A DNA stretch of 64,000 bases from Cylindrodendrum hubeiense (lineage: Eukaryota > Ascomycota > Sordariomycetes > Hypocreales > Nectriaceae): NCBI GenBank assembly GCA_014621425.1, contig JAANBB010000119.1, forward strand, positions 1 through 64,000, given 5' to 3'. A program made the translations under genes and the position numbers. The first letter of the stretch is position 1; the number at the start of each line of letters is the position of its first letter. Shown piece by piece: positions 1 to 10,801 of this stretch. The notes beneath the pieces were generated by a model that worked only from the letters and a program-made list of their open reading frames with translations, was not told where the DNA came from and did no database searches.

Positions 1-313
1 GTCCCCTTCCCTTCTCTCTTCTGCTTTGACCTTTCGAACTTTGGGCCCTTTGCATCCATCCGTCCATCTCTCTCCCTCTCCTCCAGTCCCACGCGGAACA
101 TTCCCTCTCTTTGTTCATCTCCAATCCGTCAGTTCTCGACCTCTTTCCCATTTCCTCTCCTCCCCGCCATCATATACCCAACTTCCGCCGTCTGTTCCTC
201 GTCGCCCACCTCTCAATCCTACGGTTCTGCGACGACCAGCCCCCTTGCGCGAGACAATTTTCAGCGCCTCCCGAACAAGCTACCTCGAGAGCTGCTTCAA
301 ATCATCAGACACA
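1..313 (+). promoter_or_regulatory. 5' leader / promoter of the RAS gene
   Basis: Strongly pyrimidine-rich sequence (runs of CT and CCTC) leading to the RAS start codon at 314, typical of filamentous-fungal core promoters and leaders. Short open frames here are not supported as genes. The window begins inside this region, so the full promoter is not visible. Confidence 0.55.
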
Positions 314-1243
314 ATGGCTTCGTCCACTAAGGTACGATACTCCCGGACACCTCTATTGCTTCAGCTTGGCCCATGGCCGAGGCCGCTGCCTTGGCCGCTC
401 CTCATCGCCTCACCTGCTGCTCTTCTCCGCTTCCATGCTGCTATTCCCGTTGCTAACCCGCCGCCCATTTAGTTTTTGCGAGAGTACAAGCTCGTCGTTG
501 TCGGCGGTGGCGGTGTTGGTAAATCATGCTTGACCATTCAGTTGATCCAGAGCCACTTCGTCGACGAGTATGATCCTACAATCGAAGGTTCGTTACCATG
601 GCCCCCAATCACACCGCATCTTGGGTTCTCACCTTTCCCATACTGATTACGGTCCCACCCTGTATAGATTCGTACCGAAAGCAGTGCGTCATCGACGATG
701 AGGTCGCCCTTCTCGACGTCCTCGATACCGCCGGCCAGGAGGAGTACAGCGCCATGCGAGAGCAATACATGCGAACCGGCGAAGGTTTCCTGCTAGTTTA
801 TTCCATCACCTCCCGACAGAGCTTCGAGGAAATCACCACTTTCCAGCAACAAATTCTCCGAGTCAAGGACAAGGACTACTTCCCCATGGTCGTTGTCGGC
901 AACAAGTGCGATTTGGAGGGCGAGCGAGAAGTTACGCGACAAGGTACATCAGGAACCACCCTGCACAGGTGTTTGGAGACGGCTAACGTGAATATTTCCA
1001 GAGGGTGAGGCGCTCGCAAGATCTTTCGGCTGCAAGTTCATCGAGACCTCTGCCAAGTCCCGAATCAACGTCGACAAGGCTTTCTACGATATTGTGCGAG
1101 AGATTCGGAGGTACAACCGCGAGATGCAGGGCTACTCGACTGGCAGCGGTGGCACTTCTGGCGCGAACGGCCCCCCCAAGCCCATCGACATCGATGACGG
1201 AGACCAACAGGCCGGATGCTGCGCCAAGTGTGTGGTCATGTAA
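314..1243 (+). CDS. ras1: Ras small GTPase (RAS1/RasA type)
   Basis: Membrane-anchored GTPase switch controlling polarity, growth and cAMP/MAPK signalling. Exons 314-331, 473-587, 668-943 and 1002-1243 give 216 aa. Visible: P-loop GGGGVGKS (residues 17-24; G19 corresponds to human G12), effector region YDPTIEDSY, switch [22 protein letters not shown], and a C-terminal CAAX box CVVM preceded by further cysteines (CCAKCVVM) suited to farnesylation plus palmitoylation. Start: the ATG in ACAATGGCT, with the first intron after codon 6 as is common in fungal ras genes. The sequence is intact with no activating substitution at the G12 or Q61 equivalents. Ras rather than Rho/Rab is certain; the RAS1 versus RAS2 paralogue call rests on the RasA-like N-terminus and is an inference. 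Confidence 0.96.
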
Positions 1244-2239
1244 GGGAAGGATAGTTTGAACGGAGAAGAGGTGGGGACGATTTCGCATCTTAATGTGTGG
1301 CGAGACGTGACAAGGACGACTGGCGAGCTGATACCCGTCATGTACCGGGCTTCATCAATCGCGCGCCCTGTCATGGAATCCAACGCACCAGGCTGCTTTC
1401 CTTGGGAGGATATGGGGATCAAAATGTTGATTGCATCGGACGGGGAGTCGGGTTCTGGCTTGATTGCACACGCACTTGGACTTTTCGACGCAGCCCACGG
1501 ACATGTCGCAGCGACACGGCAACGATTGGCCATGCCAACAGGATCTGGAAGCGAGCGGGGCCATGATGGTACATGGCAAATGGCACGACGATCCCCGTGG
1601 AATGCCTCATTTTGGACGTCGTGGGACCATCTATTTTACCGGAGAGAGTGACAAAGACGGGGAAGCTTGTGCTGCCGACGCCGTGTCAGCAAGTTGCCTG
1701 GCCCCAGGACCTCGCGAGAGACCCCGATTTTTTTTATTTTGTGTCAATGGGGAGGATGAATTTCGAAGACTAAATATGGGTTCTGCGCTCTTCCCTATAT
1801 CCATTATTTCATACCTGTAATTTCTTTTCTTCCATGAGGTTTCCTTGTCTCCGGCAGCAGTGGTCTCAGTCAGAAAAATTCAACTACCCCTTTCTCAAGC
1901 GTCGCTCACAGACTTATTTGCTCATCTGCAACTCATCTGCAACGCATCTTAAGACGTGGTTTCTCATGTGAATATCCACAGGTTATGTTATAGCTGGCAT
2001 ATGTTTCACGTTCTCGAGCCTTGAATATCTTGATCCTCAGGTCCTAAGCTCAAGGTCGTAAAGTTATAAGGTCACTACAGTCTTTTGGTCCTCACAATCT
2101 TGAGGTCTTGGGAGTTTAGGTCAGTCTTATTGATTATCTTGGATTTTGTGTCTGAAGTTGATCTGCTAGCTAGGTGACTCGTCGCTCCCTCATCTAAAGC
2201 CAATATGCAGTCTAGGTTGCTCCTCGCTCTCCTCTGTTC
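1244..2239. other. 3' region between RAS and the Cys-rich gene
   Basis: Convergent intergenic stretch. The first part (to about 1830) is probably RAS 3' UTR; several overlapping frames are open but none shows a recognisable protein. At 2030-2140 short AGGTC/GGTC words recur (see findings). No gene is supported. Confidence 0.5.
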
Positions 2240-5200
2240 TCAGGTTTCTGCGTCAGGCATATCCTCGTCGGTGGTCTTGCCAACGATCACATCGCTGGCA
2301 CGATGGTTGTTGCCCCATGATCCATCCACCAGCCGAGGAGCGTTATTTTCGTCATTGCGCTGATTCATAACCCAATCGTTGCACACAAGGCACGCCCACA
2401 TCGTGGCGCCCCCGTTGGTCGACTGGAAGTTCTCGTGGTCGGCCGAGAGGTTGACATCGGCCAGACCTTGAGTGGTGATGCACGTAGGGCAAACTGGCTT
2501 GCCGAAGCGACACAACCGCCATTCCTGCATTAGCACCGCCTGCTTCATCGCCAACTCGGCGTAATGCAGTCGGTGGAGGCGGCATAACGGTCGATCCAAC
2601 AACTTGGTGGCGCAGGCGCACCCGGTGATTGGCATGGTGGTCGCCTGATATTCGATGCATGGCTCTCTGCTCCCTGGGATCTTGCCTGGGACATTCGGAC
2701 CTGTGTTGAATACGCCCCAGACGCGTTTGGCACCGGCTTTGATGAGATTGTCAGCAAACCCGGGGTTATCGGCCAGGAGGGTCGCGCACATATCACATGT
2801 GTAGGCGCGCATGCTGACGATCTCCCTCGCTGTGATGGGCTTTAGGCTTGGGTCGACAATGATCCGAGCAGATTCGGCAGAGCAGTCATTGCAGACGAGG
2901 AAGTTGAATGGAGGATTTGAGCGGTGGGTAAGGCTCTGGCACCCGACCCTGTCTTCCGCGGGCTGCCCGCACATGTTCTTGCCACCCGCGTGAGGCTCCA
3001 TACACAGAGTGAAGCCGGGTTCCTGGATGGCGTCTTGTCGACGCTCCAGGGGGACGTCTTCAAGAATGTCGCGGGCGGGAGTGTCGGCGACCAGCCTGTT
3101 GTTGGCGTTGCCCAGCAGACGCGGCGAGGCGAGGGTCCGGGACTGCCCCAGGGGCTCCGCCTGGCGCCAGTGGGACATGTCGAGGTCTTCGACGTTGTTT
3201 CTGGAGTGCCAGCGCGAAGGCTTCAACCGGGCTGGCGCCCACGGGTTGTTGCCGAGACAGAGAAAAGGGTTGAATGCGTCTCCGCCTGCGGCGCCTGCAG
3301 CGTTGGGCAAGGCGACGTTCTGATACATGTCGCCGACGGCAGGAAGTCCTGGTCGCCCATGGCTGTCGCCGCCAGCAGCAACATCACGAGCACCCTCGGA
3401 GGCTCTCGGAGGCGCAACGGCATGGCTCAGGAGATTTTCCCGAACCTCGACGCCTGGGGGGTTGTTCTGATTCTCCATGTTGAAAAAATGGTCTATGTGC
3501 GCGAAAGCATCGTTGATGTCGAAATTCCCCGCCAACATGTCCGCGGCATTTACGTTGAAGGAACCTCGATTGTCGGGGCCTTCTTGCTGAGCGTTGTCGT
3601 AAGGTGGCCCAGACGGCGGAGGCTGTGGTTGCTGCTGCTGTTGTTGTTGTTGTTGTTGATTGTTGGGGTGAGGGATGAAAGGGAGTCCTTGCTGAGCCTG
3701 CGTGTTTGAAGGCCCGGCGAGCGCATTCGACGCAGGCAGACGATGAATGTTTGCAGCTGGGGCATTCACAGCTGGAGCATTCACAGCTGGAGCATTCACA
3801 GCTGGAGCATTCACAGCTGGAGCATTCGCAGTTGGAGCATTCACAGCTGGAGCATCCGGAATCGGTCGGTTCAGAGGAGCCCCGAATCCCTCTCGCGATG
3901 GAGGCCAATCCGAACCAGCCATGGTCTGAATCCTTTGCTGGTAGTCGGGCAGGTGGGCAGGGAGTTGAGGAACGGGCCAGCTTGCGCGCATCATGTCATT
4001 CAAAGCTTCAATGGTCAGCTCGGATGGCATGACCTCGTGTAGCGCGCCTCCAGCACCACCGTGAGGCGGCGCCTGCTGCGGTCGGATTCCGCTGTGTTCG
4101 TTGATGACTTCAGTGGTTATATTCGCTGCTCTTTCTTGGGCACGGAGGGTGCCATATTTGGCCACCAAGGGTCCGATCCAATCCTCAAGCTTAGTCCCAT
4201 CCTTGACGCTATCAACGCCGGTGGCACCATATCCGAGGGCGAGGTAGTACAGGATAGATGGCGGGTCGTCGAATTGGGGACAGCAGTTGTAAATGCGGTC
4301 ATGCTTGCTTTTGGCCCATTTATCACATTTCGTGCGTTCGCCGTTCTTCACGCACGAAGCACACGGTCGCTGGCGATCACAGGGTCGCCTGGTTTCCTCG
4401 CACCGCTTACACCCCTGGAACGGCGCCCACTCGCCGAAGCCAACGCGGCTCAGGTCCACGAGAGGGAACCGTCTGCCCGTCTCTGTCTCGATACAGTCGA
4501 TGCCGAGCTGGTTACACCGGGCGCACGAGCCGAAGGGATGCGACTCGGTCACGCAGCATGGATAGAGTGTTTTACACTGAGCACACGCTTCGCAAACCTT
4601 GCGCCAGCTCGGACCCGGCTTGAGCTCCACGGTGCTGTCGCGAAGTTCCGCGACGGACGGGATGGTCCATGAGTCTGGGGGCGTCGTGATAGGTGCGTAC
4701 ACCAGCAGCTCGTTGGACCACAGGCAGAGGTTGCCGTTGGCAATGCATCGTCCACAGCCCGCGTCACGAGCCGATCTTCTCTTCAGCCAGTCGCACTGCT
4801 CGTTGTCGTTGACTGTCTGTGAGCCGGCATGGCACTTGTCGCACGCCTGCCGGAACCAGACCGGCTCGCCGATCTGCTTCGGCCGGGTCCGGAGCTCGGC
4901 GGTGCCGGCCTGGCACCGGCCCGTGCGGCAGTTTTTGCACCTATAGCCCAGGTGGACGTCGACGTCGCACGTGTTCTGCATGTTACGAGTGATGCACATA
5001 TTGCAGACCGACACCACGGGCAGGTCTGGGTCGTTGATGCCGTAGCGCCGGTGGTCCATTTCTTCGCCTTTGGCGTGGCATTTCACCTCCAGACCTGGGT
5101 TCTGCGAACGGAAGTCAGCGCAGTTGCGGCACTCAACGTTGGCATCGGCGTACTTGACCCAGTCACATGGCCGTTGTTGATGGGCGACTATGCCCTGCGG

Positions 5201-5395
5201 GTGGGTTGCGCAGAAGTCACAGGGGTCGGCCAAGGGGTTATCAAGCCTCTCAGCTTCATGTTCCTTTTGTTTCTGCACCCGCACCTTTCTATCCCTGGCC
5301 GATTCCTTGCGCGTTCGCTTTGGTTTTGGCTGCATGTCCCTGATTCCGCCCGGCCCTTGGTCAGGCGCGGTACGTTTGGATCCCGTGCTAGCCAT
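2240..5395 (-). CDS. Multi-cysteine-cluster protein, unknown function
   Basis: Single-exon gene, 1051 aa; no family recognised. A basic N-terminus (KPKRTRK at 24-30, a possible NLS) precedes five six-cysteine modules: C59/62/77/89/92/106, C131/134/143/153/156/161, C185/188/201/214/217/224, C268/271/280/291/294/301 and C329/332/339/345/348/357. Module 5 is CX2CX6CX5CX2CX8C, matching the Zn2Cys6 consensus; modules 1-4 have longer loops, and module 2 also has a short last spacing (CX4C). Residues about 515-548 are NAPAV repeats, 580-589 polyglutamine, then a disordered stretch. A second Cys-rich region (C798 to C1005, 16 cysteines, several CXXC pairs) ends the protein. Inference: nuclear zinc protein, perhaps DNA- or chromatin-binding; a non-DNA-binding scaffold is equally possible. 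Reading-frame integrity over 3.1 kb argues for a functional gene. No fungal TF middle homology region is evident. Confidence 0.85.
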   Translation of the reverse strand: MASTGSKRTAPDQGPGGIRDMQPKPKRTRKESARDRKVRVQKQKEHEAERLDNPLADPCDFCATHPQGIVAHQQRPCDWVKYADANVECRNCADFRSQNPGLEVKCHAKGEEMDHRRYGINDPDLPVVSVCNMCITRNMQNTCDVDVHLGYRCKNCRTGRCQAGTAELRTRPKQIGEPVWFRQACDKCHAGSQTVNDNEQCDWLKRRSARDAGCGRCIANGNLCLWSNELLVYAPITTPPDSWTIPSVAELRDSTVELKPGPSWRKVCEACAQCKTLYPCCVTESHPFGSCARCNQLGIDCIETETGRRFPLVDLSRVGFGEWAPFQGCKRCEETRRPCDRQRPCASCVKNGERTKCDKWAKSKHDRIYNCCPQFDDPPSILYYLALGYGATGVDSVKDGTKLEDWIGPLVAKYGTLRAQERAANITTEVINEHSGIRPQQAPPHGGAGGALHEVMPSELTIEALNDMMRASWPVPQLPAHLPDYQQRIQTMAGSDWPPSREGFGAPLNRPIPDAPAVNAPTANAPAVNAPAVNAPAVNAPAVNAPAANIHRLPASNALAGPSNTQAQQGLPFIPHPNNQQQQQQQQQQPQPPPSGPPYDNAQQEGPDNRGSFNVNAADMLAGNFDINDAFAHIDHFFNMENQNNPPGVEVRENLLSHAVAPPRASEGARDVAAGGDSHGRPGLPAVGDMYQNVALPNAAGAAGGDAFNPFLCLGNNPWAPARLKPSRWHSRNNVEDLDMSHWRQAEPLGQSRTLASPRLLGNANNRLVADTPARDILEDVPLERRQDAIQEPGFTLCMEPHAGGKNMCGQPAEDRVGCQSLTHRSNPPFNFLVCNDCSAESARIIVDPSLKPITAREIVSMRAYTCDMCATLLADNPGFADNLIKAGAKRVWGVFNTGPNVPGKIPGSREPCIEYQATTMPITGCACATKLLDRPLCRLHRLHYAELAMKQAVLMQEWRLCRFGKPVCPTCITTQGLADVNLSADHENFQSTNGGATMWACLVCNDWVMNQRNDENNAPRLVDGSWGNNHRASDVIVGKTTDEDMPDAET
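3633..3662 (-). repeat. CAG/CAA polyglutamine tract
   Basis: On the minus strand a run of CAA/CAG codons encodes about 10 consecutive glutamines (residues about 580-589) in the multi-cysteine protein, followed by a Pro/Gln-rich segment. Likely length-polymorphic. Confidence 0.85.
3747..3853 (-). repeat. 15-bp minisatellite encoding NAPAV repeats
   Basis: About seven near-identical 15-bp units (plus-strand unit GCTGGAGCATTCACA) in direct array inside the multi-cysteine gene. The unit length is a multiple of three, so copy-number change keeps the frame; it encodes the NAPAV pentapeptide. One or two units carry substitutions (GCAGTTGGAGCATTC). Confidence 0.92.
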
Positions 5396-6528
5396 ATTGG
5401 ACTCGACACCGAAGTCGTGATTTCTATGCAGCCTAGATCAACTAGAGACGGCAAAGAAGGCTGACAAGACGTGATATATTCTTCTACTGAGAAGTATATG
5501 GATATGATTGCAAGTTAGTAGAATGCTATGTTGGTTGTTGTTGGTTGTTGTTGGTTTAGATCATGGACTACAAAGTGGGCAACAGGCGGCGGTATTTATC
5601 CTCCGACTTTCTCCATACGAGCCATGGTGGCTTTGCTTAAACGCTTTGTTTATGTCCTTGAGATATATGTGAACAGTTGGAAGAACACTCTGGGATGTAA
5701 CTATAACTGTGGATTCTACAGAGCTGGACAAAGGATGCCAAGAATTATAGTCAAATTACAAAGGGTATCCTTTCGAGAACAAGACAGAAGACGCCGTCTT
5801 GCGACAATGGGATGCTAACATGGAAATGCCCCGGGAAATAGGAGCTTATTCTGAACGAGGAATCTTAGAACTGTTCACGAGAACAATGGTGCACCCTCCA
5901 TGCATTGCACGGATCGACGCCACTCATTCTCTCTTTCTTCCTTGGCATTTGCTTAGAACACTTTGAGCGTACGGCTTTTGAATTTGGGGGACAGATCACG
6001 TTTTGTTCATTGTCTAGACGAACATGGAGAGTGGGGAATTCTCTTGCTGAAACTGATATGTTTCTTGTATTGAATACTCCACCTCCCACCCACAACTACC
6101 TCGACCAAGCTGGAGATTGAGAATGGCTTTGTCCATGTTGCTTTTTTTCATTTTTCTAGAGTTTCTGGCTCTGTACAGTATGCCCACCCCATCTACACTC
6201 TTCTCTCTCAACCCTAGCAGGTCAATACCGGCCGGTCACTCCTAGATCCCCTATCCCGCTTCTGCCGAGGACCAATGTCGCCATGGCGTAATACTACCGT
6301 CCCGTCCTCCGGCAAAGATCGCCTCATAACCTCTCATCATATCCCGGCGCATCTCGTCTCCTATGACCCAACTCCGGGTCAATCCTCTCCTCTCGAAACA
6401 ATGCCACAGGAGGACAGTACTGTCCCCCTTGCCAGAGATGTCACCATGGATACATATGCCGACTACTCTATCCCCGTCATCATCATCTCCTCCGAACTTT
6501 TTCTCATCTGATTGCCACTATTCACAAA
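5396..6528. other. Intergenic: promoter of Cys-rich gene and MTR10 3' side
   Basis: AT-richer stretch upstream of the Cys-rich gene (minus strand), with TTGGTTGTTG direct repeats near 5533-5553. No open frame with recognisable protein character. The MTR10 3' UTR occupies the right end. Confidence 0.45.
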
Positions 6529-9500
6529 TCATCCAGAGAACTGGAAGCGGGTAGCCTCGAGCTGACCGAGCCCATCTCGAGGGGCTACGTTGCGGCGTCT
6601 ATATGTGTTGGTGAAGTCCTGCAGCAAGGCACGCACGTTCCTCATAGCACTCGGGTCTCCGGACTGCAGCTTCTCCTTGATCTTGGTCATCAATCGGTTG
6701 GCTTCGACAGGAGATACTGTACCCTCGGGTAGCAACGCAATGGTCCGCGACACCCATTCCGTGGTCTCGACAGGGAGCAGCTCAAACAGGGCCAACAAGA
6801 CACCACTGCCATCGGCGAAGCAGTCGCGAGGGAAGGTAATCATCATGCCCGCCATAACCTGCTTCACGAGGTTCTCGCCTAGGTTTGCTAGAAGAGCCCT
6901 TATGGTGATTCGAATCTCAGCCGCCGCCGCCTCAGGAAGACCATCGCTGGTAGCAGGGTTGTCTCCCCCATAAGAAAGAAGGTCCCGCAAGAAGTGCAGC
7001 GTAGACGACAAAGGATCGCGTTGCTCCAGAGTAAGGGCGTAAACGGCGGCCTCAAAGATTGATCGCAAGAGGTGCGAAGGGACGAGTCTCTGAGGGTAGT
7101 AAAGCAACGCGTCGATGAGCAGACGGAAGAAATCATCAATGACGTCGGGCAACTCCTTGGGCTGGAGTTCCGTCATGACCCTCAAGAAAGTCGTTGTCTG
7201 GGCTTCGAAGAAGGTGTAAATGTTATCGGTCGTGGCCTGATCGACATGCTCTCGGGCCTCCGAAAACTCCCGGAGAATGGCGGAGGTCACCCAGAGGAAG
7301 CATCCCTCCCTCGAGTTGTTGAAGCCAATGGCCAGCTTGTTCGCCATCTCGGGTAGCATCGGCGTCATGGCAGTGCGGTAAGAGATGATCATGTTTCTCC
7401 AGCATCTGCACACCCTCTCGCAAATAGGGGTGAAGGTGAGGAAGTTGTCCAAAACAGTCGACAAGATCGGGAAGACCTCCTGCCAGTACTTGACAGCAGG
7501 GTTCTCTTGTCCTGGATTGTTAGGGGGGACTACATTCTGGACGAAAATGGTAATCAGCTGGAGGTGATCTGCGTCTAATTAGTAAACGGGTTGGTTCTCC
7601 ACGAGTTATTTTTATCTCAACTCACCTGCCAATGCCAACTTGCCCTCGTCGTCGGTGGCATTGTTCGCTTTCGTCATCAACCTTTGAACAAGAGGATCGC
7701 AATACGTCTTGAGCAGTCGGAAAATTTCCTCCTCGGGCTGAACAGCCACAACGTTGGAGACACCTTCGGTGATCTCCTCCTTGCTAAGGTCTGGCAATTT
7801 GTCCAAGACCTGGTCGTAGAATGTCTGAAGCTGCAGCACCTGGCCACTTAGGAGGTGCTTGCAGTCCGTGCAGAAAAACTTGATCGACAGGGCAGCGGCC
7901 CGGATGATCTCCTTGGAGTCGGACTGGAACGAGGTGACAATGTAGTTGAACTGGGGCTCCAGATACTCCGGGTGCGCTGCCGTCCACTCAGTGTACCTCC
8001 CTAAGACCATGATAGTGGCAAAGCGAAGCTTCTCGTGGCTCGGGATTTGAACGAGCAGGGGCATAAGCTGAGGAAGCACAATGTCCTCATCCTTGTCAAC
8101 CATACGACCAAGCGCTCGCATGGCAAATAGGGGCGCCTCCAGCTCCTGCCAGTGTGGCACCGATGTATCCGTAACCTGGCTCGCATACTTCGCCATCCAC
8201 ACCTGGATGGAGTGAAGCACCTTGGTTAGGCAATCCGTGACACCCATAACCTCGCACGAGTCTTTGAGGGTATCGCCCATTTGGTGTCGGAACTCTCTGA
8301 ACTTCTCCTCCTGCTCGCGGTCTCCGTCGAATAGATCTGTCTCACTGCCCGACTCCGGCTGGGGATATTCCAGATGGCTGAGAAGGATATCCACGAGCTT
8401 CGAGTAAATGTCAACTAACTCCAAGCGACCCTGAATATACCTCTCTAGCACAAGGTAGAGCTTGAGCTCATAGAAGAAGTTGAAAGTGTGCTCAATAACA
8501 TCCCGCTCCTTGTCTCTCACAGCACACTCAAGAACGGCGTCTACCAGGGGCCTGAAGTGGGTGGGCTGACGGGCGATTCCAACAACCCAGCTCTCCGCTG
8601 CAGTAGCAAAGACCTTAGTCAAAGCCTTGAGGGCCTCTGCGTCTTCCTCTTCTGCGGCCTTTTGGATTTGGGGCTGAAGCGAAATGATTCGGGGGAACAG
8701 GGTCTCGATAATTTCCTGGCTCTCATCCACATCAGATGTCTCCCGGAGCATTGTGCAGAGACATTCAGATGCCTCCTGGCTGCTCTGGTCGCTCGTAATG
8801 CCGTTGAAAACGATATCCAGCAGAGGCGACTTGACGACGTTGCCAATCGGGACCTCTCGCAGCCATGAGGTGATACATTCCATCAGCTGGGGATTTTGAG
8901 CGGCGGCAGCTACAGATGAGTCATTAGCATGCGACGTCCTTGCGAAGATGTCACCGTCACTTACGGGATGATTGAGAATAGTTGATCAGGAGCTGGATAA
9001 CCTGGTCCGCGTTGTCTCCCAGTAAGGCTTGCGTCCGTGCTGCAAGATCTTCTTCCTAATTCCAAACAATTAGACTTGAACTCGTGCTGATGTCGACCGG
9101 CGGAGACGATTTCGAAGGGGATAGGCGCTCGGTTTATGGCTGTGCGCTCCACATACAGACAGGGTGATCTTTCGACCTTCGGTAACCTCCTCGGGGAGAA
9201 CCCGTAGGAAATCCAAAATGCACGCGTGGCTTTCGGGGCTGTCGCTGAGGGATTGAACGACAGACGCCAGGACATCGGTCCACTCCTTCATTTGGATCGC
9301 TAGAATGGCCAAGCACACACAGAGCTGTACTCGGATGGGCTTGGGTCCGGGAGCGTATCGTTTGAGGAATAGGAGGATCTGGCTTCGAAGACCGGGGAGT
9401 TCGCTAGTGGGGACCTGGGTGGACAGGTCGTATGTGATCTGGGGCATGTTAGGTCTAACATCGCTTGCGCATCTATCGTAGCTCTCCTACCTTTCCACGC

Positions 9501-9777
9501 AGGGTAATAGCAGCAAAGAGGGCTGCCTCTGGGTCGGCATCCGCCTGTAGGATGCCTACTATCGTAGCCCATGAATCCTTCTGCACACCAGCACTGTCAG
9601 CATACCGGGCCGGGCTGAACGAAAGCTCCAGTAGCACGCGCGACTAACCGATTTCTGGAACCTCTCCAAATACTCATGGGCCTGCTTCTTGGCCTCCTGC
9701 TCCCCGCCCCTCATTGTCATGACGGCGGCCAAGACATCCGGGGGCGCGAAGGCCTCTTGCGCTCCGTTCGTAGCCAT
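6529..9777 (-). CDS. MTR10: Nuclear import receptor Mtr10 (transportin-3 / importin-13 type)
   Basis: Importin-beta family karyopherin that in yeast imports SR-like mRNA-binding proteins such as Npl3 and affects tRNA traffic. Exons on the minus strand: 9777-9649, 9580-9491, 9438-9157, 9055-8965, 8909-7626 and 7574-6529, giving 973 aa, the usual size. The N-terminus (VLAAVMTMRGG, then EYLERFQKS-KDSWATIVGILQAD, LFAAITLRGKITYDL) matches the Mtr10/TNPO3 importin-N repeat; the rest is amphipathic HEAT repeats without catalytic motifs. Start chosen at the first in-frame ATG before the conserved helix. Assignment to Mtr10 rather than another karyopherin rests on the N-terminal match and length. The promoter lies in 9778-10801. 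Confidence 0.9.
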
Positions 9778-10801
9778 TATGTATTATGCGGCAGGCCTGA
9801 AGAGGAGCGTTCGGGACCAGAGGGTTCGTGATGGGGTGTTAGGTTGTTCGCAAGCTTCAGCGCGATCGGAGGTGAGAAGCGCAGCGCATACGACGTGGCC
9901 GCACGATGTTGGGCCGTTTGGGATTAGTCGAGGCGCGGTTCGGAGATGGAGATGGGATAGACCGGCAGCAAGGTCGAGCAAAGTGATGGTGTGAGTGCCG
10001 AAGGAGAGGTCGAGAACCCAGTCGTAAGGGGGAAGATGCGTGGTGGTAGATGAAAGTGGGATATCACTCGAAGCAAAATACACAGAGCCCACCTCCGTCC
10101 GGTTTTGGGCCAGTGATGCATGGGTCTGGTCACTCTGGTGGAGAGAACCTTGGCGGGGCAATGTGCCTGGAAATGACGTTCCGTGGTTTTTCCGGCCCGC
10201 TCAACGTCTTTCATGGAGCATCCCGCCGACGACAACTGAAGGAAATAGAACTAGATAGAAGGGGAGGCAACTCGTGGCTAGGAGCCTGTCAATTCATGGT
10301 ATGCTCTATCTATATGGCGATAGGGCGTCGCTAGGTTGATCCTGTATCCGCGATTTCCTACATCACCACCCCTGCCTGCTGGAAGCTCTGTGCGTGTATC
10401 TTGCTGGGTCTGCATCCCCGCTCGGTATTTTCCCTTAGTAACGTCCTCACTTGTGAGAGAGCAGTTTGGCAGCCAACTCATCTTCCAAGACTTATGTTGT
10501 AATCAAAGGCCTAATATCATGCCTGATACTCGCCTATCAGAACAAAGCCAAAGTGAAACATGTATAACCGTGGCTAAAGAAAATCTAAGCTTCCGGGTCT
10601 TGCGCATTCTTTGTGGTATTTTTAGGGAGGTGTCTTGAGGATGCCATGACCGCTCGATGGTGCATGCGCAAGCAACCCCGGATTCAGACACTTGACCAGG
10701 TATAGATCCCCCACATCATGGAATGATGGAACGAAGTCGGCCATGGGAATTTCTGAACTTGGGGGGGGAGGGGGGATACCCTGTGAGAGTGGCGGCACTG
10801 A
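9778..10801. promoter_or_regulatory. Intergenic: MTR10 promoter and FAU1 3' end
   Basis: About 1 kb upstream of MTR10 (minus strand) and downstream of FAU1. Contains a G-run (GGGGGGGG-A-GGGGGG) near 10761-10776. No gene recognised; small overlapping open frames lack protein character. Confidence 0.4.

Noticed and set aside
2924..3709. 261-codon plus-strand frame across the multi-cysteine gene
   Set aside because: Shadow of the minus-strand gene; its apparent poly-Leu is the antisense of the polyQ tract.
3706..4032. Plus-strand frames with HSQLE / FTAGA repeats
   Set aside because: Other-frame readings of the same 15-bp minisatellite.
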